A stretch of 11,909 bases of DNA from Gammaproteobacteria bacterium (GTDB taxonomy: Bacteria > Pseudomonadota > Gammaproteobacteria > Poriferisulfidales > Poriferisulfidaceae). Below, in pieces: positions 5,973 through 11,909 of this stretch (positions within the stretch are counted from its first letter, which is position 1; each line of letters starts with the position of its first letter). The translations under genes were made by a program, and so were the position numbers. The notes under the pieces are model-generated. The model was not told the DNA's origin and made no database searches. It saw nothing but the letters and a program-made list of their open reading frames with translations. The stretch covers positions 1-11,909 of the forward strand of contig RKRZ01000145.1 in the NCBI GenBank assembly GCA_007571105.1, read 5' to 3'.

Positions 5973-8273
5973 ATGAAAAGAAAGCAGGGTCCCAAACGCG
6001 CTCCAAAAGCACCTGAAGAAGCAACTCTTTCTCCCATCTTGCGTGAAGGCGTGCTGCTTGTGGTGGCAGCCCTCTCGGTGTTTTTCCTGGTTGCGCTGGG
6101 GTCGTTTAATGATGGCGACCCGAGCTGGGTGGATACCGGGCATGGCGAGACAGTACACAATGCCGCCGGCTATGTGGGCGCAAATGTTGCAGGCGCGCTG
6201 TTCTTTCTGATCGGATACCTGGCGTATCTATTGCCATTCGTCATGGCTTATCACGGTTGGCTGATCTATCGGCAGCGAAAAATCTTTTCAGGCGTTGGCA
6301 GTCGGTCGAGTTGGCAAGGGGCATTAATTCATTGGAGCGGATTCTTCATGACGCTGTCTGCGGCGTGCGCGTTGGCGAGCATGTACGTGGTGTTGGGGGA
6401 TTTGCCGGCCGGCAGTGGCGGAGCATTGGGCAAGGGGATTGCCTTTGGTTTTGAAATGGCGTTCAGCCGAGTGGGAGGCACGGTGTTGCTGTTGGCGGCT
6501 CTGTTCAGTGGATTCACGATCTGGACCGGATTTTCATGGCTGGCCGCGGCCGATACGGTGGGACGCTGGACGTGGAATTTCGGAGAGTGGCTTTATGAGG
6601 CTGTCGATTGGGTGCGGGATTACAGAAAAGGATTGCAAAATCGTCAGGAGCGTCAGGAGAAGTTGATTGCCCGGCAGAAGAAGAAACGCACTCGCGCGAA
6701 AGTTCGCGTCGAGCCCAGGGTAGCCGTCAAGCCGGATGCAGATCGAAAGATTAAAGAAGCCCAGTCAGAGTTGAGACTGTTTGAGACTGACTCCGGGGAA
6801 TTGCCGCCATTGCGTCTTCTGGACCCTCCTTTGCAGGAAACGTATGGCTATTCCGAATCTGAAATTGAGGAGATGAAGGCGCAGATTGAAATTAAGCTCG
6901 AAGAGTTTGGTGTCGGTGTCGCGGTCGTGAATGTGATCCGCGGTCCGGTTGTGACCCGTTTTGAGTTGGAGCCAGAAGCGGGAGTGAAGGGAAGCAAAAT
7001 CAGTGGCTATGCAAAAGACTTGGCTCGCGCGTTGTCGGTGGTCAGCGTGCGCGTCGTGGAAGTCGTGGAAGGGAAGTCGGTGATTGGCCTGGAAGTGCCC
7101 AACGAAGATCGGGAGACGGTGAAGATTCAGGAAATTCTGGGATCTCAAGTCTTCAATCAATCCTCCTCATTGTTGACGCTGGCGTTGGGCAAAGCCATCG
7201 ACGGCGAGGCAGTCGTATGCGACCTTGCCAAAATGCCGCACTTGCTGGTCGCGGGCACGACGGGGTCGGGCAAATCGGTGGCGATCAACGCCATGATTGT
7301 CAGCCTGCTGTATAAGGCCGAACCTACAGATCTGCGGTTGATCATGATTGATCCGAAGATGTTGGAACTGAAAATTTATGATCAAATTCCCCACCTGCTG
7401 GCTCCGGTGATCACAGACATGAAAAAGGCAGCACGATCGCTGCAGTGGTGCGTTACCGAGATGGAGCGTCGTTATGCCGTCATGTCGAAGTTAGGCGTTC
7501 GCAACTTGAGCGGTTACAACCGGCAAGTGGAAGATGAGGGAGGAAGCTTGAAGGACCCCTTATTCGAGGGAACTGGCGAGGAGGGTGAAGAAGTGCCGAC
7601 TTTGGGACGCTTGCCGCACGTGGTGGTAGTGATTGACGAGTTTGCCGACATGATCATGACGGTGGGCAAGGCTGTGGAAGACTACATCATTCGCTTGGCT
7701 CAAAAAGCTCGGGCAGCAGGCATTCACTTGATCCTGGCGACGCAACGTCCAACCCGAGACGTGATTACCGGGTTGATTAAATCCAACATTCCTTCACGAA
7801 TTTCATTCAGGGTTGCTTCGAACGTGGATTCACGAGTAATCTTGGACCAGGTGGGGGCAGAGCAATTGTTGGGGCAGGGCGATATGCTGTTTTTGGGCAG
7901 CGGCTCTCCTTCGCTCATGCGGGTGCATGGCGCATTTATTTCAATTGATGAAGTGGGTGAGGTGGTTACTTATTTGCGTCAGCATGGGGGCGAGCCTCAT
8001 TATCTGGAGGCGGTCACTGAAGAGCCGGAAGCAGACTTATTCCCGGGAGTCGGGATCGAGGATGATGAAGACGATCTGTATCAGGATGCAGTCGAAGTTG
8101 TGCTGCGGGACCGTAAGGCTTCCATCTCTTATTTGCAGCGTCGATTGAAGATTGGCTACAACCGGGCGGCCAGCATGGTAGAGCGTATGGAAGAGGATGG
8201 GATTGTCAGTCCGGTGCAACCGGGCGGGGGACGAGAAATTCTGGGGCCGGAGTTGGATGAGGACGAGTTTTGA
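5973..8273 (+). CDS. ftsK: DNA translocase FtsK
   Basis: FtsK anchors at the division septum and pumps chromosomal DNA during segregation and dimer resolution. The 766-aa protein has an N-terminal membrane domain with hydrophobic segments near 25-44, 68-98, 118-140 and 165-190. A basic linker follows (about 214-260, including RQKKKRTRAK), then the motor with Walker A GTTGSGKS at 428-435, Walker B VVVVIDEF at 550-557 and ATQRP at 589-593. A C-terminal winged-helix gamma domain spans about 700-757 (DAVEVVLRDRKASISYLQRR, KIGYNRAASMVERM) and reads KOPS polarity sites and contacts XerD. The linker is far shorter than the several-hundred-residue one of E. coli FtsK, which is common outside enterics. 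ATG 5973 was chosen because the basic N-terminus leads into the first membrane helix; no strong Shine-Dalgarno is seen. Its stop overlaps the lolA start. Confidence 0.97.
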   Translation: MKRKQGPKRAPKAPEEATLSPILREGVLLVVAALSVFFLVALGSFNDGDPSWVDTGHGETVHNAAGYVGANVAGALFFLIGYLAYLLPFVMAYHGWLIYRQRKIFSGVGSRSSWQGALIHWSGFFMTLSAACALASMYVVLGDLPAGSGGALGKGIAFGFEMAFSRVGGTVLLLAALFSGFTIWTGFSWLAAADTVGRWTWNFGEWLYEAVDWVRDYRKGLQNRQERQEKLIARQKKKRTRAKVRVEPRVAVKPDADRKIKEAQSELRLFETDSGELPPLRLLDPPLQETYGYSESEIEEMKAQIEIKLEEFGVGVAVVNVIRGPVVTRFELEPEAGVKGSKISGYAKDLARALSVVSVRVVEVVEGKSVIGLEVPNEDRETVKIQEILGSQVFNQSSSLLTLALGKAIDGEAVVCDLAKMPHLLVAGTTGSGKSVAINAMIVSLLYKAEPTDLRLIMIDPKMLELKIYDQIPHLLAPVITDMKKAARSLQWCVTEMERRYAVMSKLGVRNLSGYNRQVEDEGGSLKDPLFEGTGEEGEEVPTLGRLPHVVVVIDEFADMIMTVGKAVEDYIIRLAQKARAAGIHLILATQRPTRDVITGLIKSNIPSRISFRVASNVDSRVILDQVGAEQLLGQGDMLFLGSGSPSLMRVHGAFISIDEVGEVVTYLRQHGGEPHYLEAVTEEPEADLFPGVGIEDDEDDLYQDAVEVVLRDRKASISYLQRRLKIGYNRAASMVERMEEDGIVSPVQPGGGREILGPELDEDEF

Positions 8274-8905
8274 GGTGGCGGTGCATTGCCGCAGCAGCGG
8301 CGGGTCTGATCTTTAGTGCCTCGATGGGGGCGACATCTGCCGGAGGAGAAGAACTACTGCGGGAGTTCTTTATGCAAACCGACTCCGTCAAGGCAGATTT
8401 TACGCAACAAGTTGTCGACCCAGGAGGTGAAAAGATTACTTCGGGACACGGCGTGATGCGACTGTTGCGCCCGAATCTTTTTCGCTGGGATTATCAAGGA
8501 GAGGAAGCACTAACACTGGCTTCCGATGGCCGAAACTTCTGGACTTATGATCCGTTGTTGAGGCAGGCAACAGTGATTCCTCTGGAAGAGGCACTGGGCC
8601 ATTCTCCGTTGGCAATGCTAATCCGCGGGCAAGGCTGGGAGGAAGTTTTTGCGGTAGAGAGGAATTGGCAGGAAGGTGTGATTGACTGGGTTGAGTTGAG
8701 ACCGAGATTCCAGGAAGGCCAAAGCGGGAAAATCATGTTGGGCTTTGAGAATAGGCAATTGGCTCGTCTGGAGTTCTCGGATGTTCTGGGACAACGAGTC
8801 CGGGTCAAGTTTGCTCAAATGGAGGCAAATGTTCCGATGCTCCCAACGGATTTTCGCTATGCACCCCCAGAGGGTACAGATATTTTGGGACACGACGTTC
8901 CATGA
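8270..8905 (+). CDS. lolA: Outer-membrane lipoprotein carrier protein LolA
   Basis: LolA is the periplasmic chaperone that takes lipoproteins from the LolCDE ABC transporter to LolB at the outer membrane. The 211-aa precursor has a signal peptide: basic MRWR, then a hydrophobic core, with likely cleavage after ATSA at about residue 24. The mature part carries family features: KADFTQQV near 41-48, GHGVMRLLRPNLFRWDY at about 59-75, and FWTYDPLLRQATV at about 90-102. The start is TTG at 8270, overlapping the ftsK stop by 4 bases and preceded by a purine-rich GAGGACGAG. The next in-frame ATG (8324) would destroy the signal peptide, so the TTG is well supported. The stop overlaps rarA as ATGA, so the three genes are probably translationally coupled. 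Family membership and synteny with ftsK and rarA agree. Confidence 0.95.
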   Translation: MRWRCIAAAAAGLIFSASMGATSAGGEELLREFFMQTDSVKADFTQQVVDPGGEKITSGHGVMRLLRPNLFRWDYQGEEALTLASDGRNFWTYDPLLRQATVIPLEEALGHSPLAMLIRGQGWEEVFAVERNWQEGVIDWVELRPRFQEGQSGKIMLGFENRQLARLEFSDVLGQRVRVKFAQMEANVPMLPTDFRYAPPEGTDILGHDVP

Positions 8906-10245
8906 GTGAGTTATTCGAGACGACCAATAAGTTTCGCCCATTGGCTGACCGGATGCGTCCGCGAACGTTGGAAGAGTTCGTGGGGCAAAAGCACTTGCTG
9001 GCGGAGGATATGCCATTGCATCAAGCCATCGAGGCAGGGCATTTGCATTCCATGGTGTTTTGGGGGCCTCCTGGAAGCGGGAAGACAACGTTGGCGCGTA
9101 TGGTGAGCGGTTATGCCAGTGCTCAATTTATTAGCCTCTCAGCCGTGCTTGCCGGAGTCAAAGAGATTCGCGAAGCGATTGCTGCTGCACGTCTTGCGCA
9201 GGATCAGAAGGGTCAGGCGACGGTGTTGTTTGTAGATGAAATTCATCGGCTGAATAAAGCGCAGCAGGATGTTTTTCTGCCGCACATGGAGGATGGCACG
9301 ATTCATCTGCTGGGAGCGACGACTGAAAATCCTTCATTCGAGATCAACAATGCCCTGTTGTCACGGGCGAGAGTTTATGTCTTGAAAGTATTGGATTCAG
9401 AAGATTTGGAAGCGGTGCTTGAAGCGGCACTGACGGATGAAGAGCGCGGTGTAGGGGAATCACACGTGGAGTTGGATAAAGAGGCGCGTGATGTGCTGAT
9501 TCGGGCAGCAGATGGGGATGCTCGAGTACTGCTGAACTTGCTCGAGATTGCGCTGGATCTAGCGGTTCGCGAAGGCGAGAAAGCATTGATCAATGTGGAA
9601 GTGATGCAACAGGTTGCGAGTCAGGGGGCTCGCCGCTTTGACAAGGGTGGGGAATATTTCTACGACCAGATTTCCGCCTTGCACAAGGCGGTTCGCGGGT
9701 CGGACCCGGATGCTTCTCTGTATTGGCTATGCCGGATACTTGATGGTGGGTGCGATCCACGCTATATCGCGCGACGTGTCACGCGCATGGCAAGCGAAGA
9801 TATTGGCAATGCGGCTCCACAGGCACTGAATCTCTGCCTGTCCGCTTGGCAAGCCTATGAGCGATTGGGTTCTCCGGAGGGAGAATTGGCGATTGCATCG
9901 GCAGTGATTTATCTGGCCTGTGCGCCCAAAAGCAATGCGGCATACAAGGCTTACAAACTGGCAATGGCGCAGGCGAAAGAATCAGGAACGCTGGAAGTGC
10001 CGATGCATTTGCGCAATGCGCCGACGAAGTTGATGAAAGACTTGGGGTATGGCAAAGAATATCAATATGCCCATGATTCTGAAGGGGCTTATGTGGAAGG
10101 AGAAGTGTATTTCCCGGAAAGTTTGGTGGGGACACAGTTCTATTTTCCAGTTGACCGGGGACAGGAGAAGGCTATTGCCGAGTGGTTACAACGTATTCGT
10201 GAGATTGCCGATAAAGCAGTTGCAAATGAACTGGTCAGAGAATAA
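8902..10245 (+). CDS. rarA: Replication-associated recombination protein RarA (MgsA)
   Basis: This is a 447-aa AAA+ ATPase of the RarA/MgsA/WRNIP1 family, related to clamp-loader subunits and RuvB. It acts at stalled replication forks, where it opens DNA ends and influences recombination. Motifs: Walker A GPPGSGKT at 55-62, Walker B VDEIHR at 111-116, sensor-1 region GATTENPSFE at 138-147 and an arginine-finger stretch SRAR at 154-157. These are followed by the lid and the family-specific tetramerisation region (FYDQISALHKAVRGSDPDAS; MASEDIGNAAPQAL; YLACAPKSNAAYKAY). Length is normal for the family and the gene is intact. ATG 8902 overlaps the lolA stop (ATGA); no strong ribosome binding site of its own is seen, which fits coupling. 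In E. coli the gene is followed by serS; here 201 bases of non-coding DNA and an unrelated reverse-strand gene follow. Confidence 0.97.
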   Translation: MSELFETTNKFRPLADRMRPRTLEEFVGQKHLLAEDMPLHQAIEAGHLHSMVFWGPPGSGKTTLARMVSGYASAQFISLSAVLAGVKEIREAIAAARLAQDQKGQATVLFVDEIHRLNKAQQDVFLPHMEDGTIHLLGATTENPSFEINNALLSRARVYVLKVLDSEDLEAVLEAALTDEERGVGESHVELDKEARDVLIRAADGDARVLLNLLEIALDLAVREGEKALINVEVMQQVASQGARRFDKGGEYFYDQISALHKAVRGSDPDASLYWLCRILDGGCDPRYIARRVTRMASEDIGNAAPQALNLCLSAWQAYERLGSPEGELAIASAVIYLACAPKSNAAYKAYKLAMAQAKESGTLEVPMHLRNAPTKLMKDLGYGKEYQYAHDSEGAYVEGEVYFPESLVGTQFYFPVDRGQEKAIAEWLQRIREIADKAVANELVRE

Positions 10246-10401
10246 CAATGCGGCTTTTACAAAAGTGAGATGGGAACAGAGCAGAGACGCCTATGCGGGG
10301 TTGATTTGGCGTTTGGCTCAGATCGGCATATACGGAGCTCTGCCTATCCGCGCATAAACAAAACAAGTGCAGTCCCTTGCTATGAACGAGTGTCGGGTAC
10401 A
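10246..10401. other. Non-coding gap after rarA
   Basis: Between the rarA stop and the hairpin I see no convincing gene, tRNA or promoter. A 43-codon frame (10226-10357) overlaps the rarA end and is probably chance. A small CTTTT-AC-AAAAG symmetry near 10254-10265 is too weak to call a terminator. Composition here is still close to that of rarA, and the jump to high G+C comes at about 10400. Confidence 0.4.
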
Positions 10402-10428
10402 GACGGCGGCAGGAGTCCTGCCGCCGTC
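10402..10428. terminator. Strong hairpin, possible terminator without T-tract
   Basis: Arms GACGGCGGCAGGA (10402-10414) and TCCTGCCGCCGTC (10416-10428) are perfect 13-base reverse complements around a single G. In RNA this would fold as an 11-bp, very G+C-rich stem with a 5-base loop. It begins 18 bases beyond the stop codon of the reverse-strand autotransporter gene, the usual place for a terminator. Neither flank has a run of T, so it is not a canonical intrinsic terminator. It could instead protect a 3' end or be a protein-binding palindrome. Confidence 0.5.
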
Positions 10429-10446
10429 AAGGTCTGCGGCGAGTCG

Positions 10447-11909
10447 TCAGAATCGCACGCTGAGGCGCAGCAGGGCGCCGAATTCCGCTGCCGCCACGCT
10501 GCTCTCGCGATAGTCCAGGGCCAGACTCATATTCACCGGGCCGTGCTGCGCGACGCCGAAGCGAAGGTGGCGGGAGCCCTGTCCCGACACGGAGAACTCG
10601 ACCTGGGGCCGCACCGGCTCCTGGAGCCCCGGCAGCTGCGCGTCCCAGGAGACGCGCCCGTCCAGATGCGCCGACGGCGAGGCCTCCTCAATCGGGACCG
10701 CCGCGCCCAACGGCGGCACGGAGAACTGGCTGTCCGGCGGCCCTTCGCTTCGCCAGCCGGGCGAGAGCACGACGCTCAGTCCGGTGCCGTCCGCGCGCGG
10801 ATTCAGGCCGACCGTCGCCGACAGGCTCTGCTCGCGGGCCGCGCCCGCCGCATACCAGCGGCCTTTCAGGCCCGCCTGCCAGCGGCCCCAGGAGCGGTGC
10901 GCCTCCGCCAGCACTTCCGTTCCCGAAGCGGTGTCGCCGTCGCCTTCATCCATGCGCGCGTTGAGGCGCACGCGGGACGTCACGGACGCATCTTCCGAGG
11001 TGTAATTCCCCTCGAAGCCCAGGCGCGTGCGGGAGACCGCGGCCGTCACGCCGTCCGCGGTGCCGCCGGAGACCGACAGCTGCGACCACCCGGCATCGCC
11101 CACCGCGGAGAACTTCCACCGCGCCGTCTCATACAGCGTCTGCTGGAGGCCGAACAGGCCCATATTGAAGCTCAGGTCGCCATGCAGATGGAGAGGCTCC
11201 CGGTCTATTGATGCTTCCGAGTCGTCAATCCAGCGGCTGTCGACCTGACCGCGGCCCCAGCCGGCGAGGCCCCAGACTTCGAGCTTGTCCCCCATGCGGC
11301 TTCGCAGATAGGGATAGACGGCGGTGACTTCGCTCTCGGCGTAGCCCGACGCCCGGGCGCCGTCCACACTCGCGGCGCGCGTGAGTGTGCCGCGGCTTTC
11401 CGCGAAGGCGATGCCCGTTATCCAGCGTTCGCCGGCAGCGGCGTCCAGGCCCCAGAACAGCGTCTCGTCGGCGCCCATCAGCGCGGCGCCGCCGCGCCCC
11501 CAGAAGGTCAGCGCCACGGAATCATCGGCGCCCGGCCGCAGCGCGCCCCCGGCCGTCTTGCCGCCCGCCGGCGGGCGGTTGAGCGCGACCGCGAAGCCGC
11601 GCGTGCGCACCAGGTCGCGGAGGTCCGACAAATCGCTCGCGCTGGCGGCTTCCTCGCGCTCCCGTTCCCAGGGATCGAGGTCGAGCCGGTTCGCCCGCGC
11701 CCGGGCGGAGAGCGCCTCGCTTTCGTCGCGCTCCCGTGCGGCGCAATCTTCCAGGCGCTCCTCGAAGGCGCAGTCGGAGCCGGAGGCGCCGAGCAGAGTC
11801 GCAAAGGCCGCGAACGCGCTGCTGCCGCCGCCCGACGCCATGCGCGCGCCAATGACTGAGGACGCATCCTCCAGCAGCGCCCGCGCCTGCCCGGCCAAGG
11901 CCGCCTGCA
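10447..11909 (-). CDS. Autotransporter-like protein, C-terminal beta-barrel (partial)
   Basis: The reverse-strand frame is open to the right edge of the window and ends with TGA at 10447-10449, so only the last ~486 codons are seen. Numbering from the TTG codon at 11898, which is not a credible start, residues 1-100 are Ala/Arg/Glu-rich and helical, with a cysteine pair at 43 and 52. From about 101 to 483 alternating polar/hydrophobic strands dominate: ALTFWGRGGAALMG, WITGIAFAESRGTLTRA, YAESEVTAVYPYLRSRMGDK, EVWGLAGWGRGQV. The chain ends in LRLSVRF, a C-terminal phenylalanine as recognised by the BAM outer-membrane assembly machinery. This layout fits the barrel domain of autotransporter/adhesin-type proteins, which sits in the outer membrane and carries an N-terminal passenger; the passenger is outside the window. 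Base composition (about 70-83% G+C in sampled lines) is unlike the neighbours. Confidence 0.78.
   Translation of the reverse strand, partial: QAALAGQARALLEDASSVIGARMASGGGSSAFAAFATLLGASGSDCAFEERLEDCAARERDESEALSARARANRLDLDPWEREREEAASASDLSDLRDLVRTRGFAVALNRPPAGGKTAGGALRPGADDSVALTFWGRGGAALMGADETLFWGLDAAAGERWITGIAFAESRGTLTRAASVDGARASGYAESEVTAVYPYLRSRMGDKLEVWGLAGWGRGQVDSRWIDDSEASIDREPLHLHGDLSFNMGLFGLQQTLYETARWKFSAVGDAGWSQLSVSGGTADGVTAAVSRTRLGFEGNYTSEDASVTSRVRLNARMDEGDGDTASGTEVLAEAHRSWGRWQAGLKGRWYAAGAAREQSLSATVGLNPRADGTGLSVVLSPGWRSEGPPDSQFSVPPLGAAVPIEEASPSAHLDGRVSWDAQLPGLQEPVRPQVEFSVSGQGSRHLRFGVAQHGPVNMSLALDYRESSVAAAEFGALLRLSVRF

Noticed and set aside
7872..7879. A KOPS-like GGGCAGGG octamer within ftsK
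   Set aside because: One match to GGGNAGGG is expected by chance in about 12 kb on two strands, and it encodes a conserved GQG motif of the motor.
10226..10357. A 43-codon forward frame overlapping the rarA end (MNWSENN...)
   Set aside because: It has no convincing ribosome binding site, no recognised family and a length easily reached by chance. A real small protein cannot be fully excluded.
10270..11211. A 313-codon forward frame antisense to the autotransporter gene
   Set aside because: Its translation is Arg/Ala/His-rich with no fold-like pattern. Such frames are expected opposite very G+C-rich genes, and the reverse strand has clear beta-barrel strands and a terminal Phe.
1..11909. CRISPR arrays, insertion sequences, tRNA or rRNA genes
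   Set aside because: I saw no regularly spaced repeats, no transposase-like translation and no tRNA-like cloverleaf sequence in the non-coding gaps.

Overview
The window looks like chromosomal DNA of a gammaproteobacterium. The main evidence is gene order: trxB (reverse), then ftsK, lolA and rarA (forward). This is the trxB-(lrp)-ftsK-lolA-rarA neighbourhood known from Escherichia coli and many other Gammaproteobacteria. No lrp lies between trxB and ftsK here. I cannot name a genus from the sequence.

Layout. (1) Positions 1-251 hold the end of an unrecognised small membrane-protein reading frame. (2) A promoter-like sequence at 252-279 precedes a four-gene forward operon (393-4942). It encodes an ABC ATPase, an ABC-2 permease, a large membrane-anchored GldG-like protein and a DUF4340-type membrane-anchored protein. 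All four genes overlap, so they are almost certainly translated in a coupled way and act as one membrane complex of unknown substrate. (3) trxB (4946-5899, reverse) converges on this operon with only 3 bases between stop codons. (4) A 73-base divergent region (5900-5972) separates trxB from ftsK. It carries a perfect TATAAT in the ftsK direction, a GATAAT in the trxB direction and an inverted repeat. (5) ftsK, lolA and rarA (5973-10245) overlap by 4 bases at each junction and form one operon: DNA translocation at the septum, periplasmic lipoprotein carriage, and replication-fork maintenance. (6) A 201-base gap (10246-10446) contains a perfect 13-base-arm inverted repeat. (7) The reverse strand from 10447 to the window end encodes the C-terminal beta-barrel of an autotransporter-like outer membrane protein, whose N-terminal part lies outside the window.

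The clearest anomaly is a sharp composition change near 10.4 kb. Sampled lines of rarA are about half G+C, while sampled lines of the autotransporter gene are 70-83% G+C with very different codon use. This suggests horizontal acquisition, a region under different constraints, or an assembly junction. Everything left of it is ordinary and intact. I did not find a convincing new biological system. The least understood part is the four-gene ABC/GldG/DUF4340 operon, a family that is widespread but of unknown function outside gliding bacteria.
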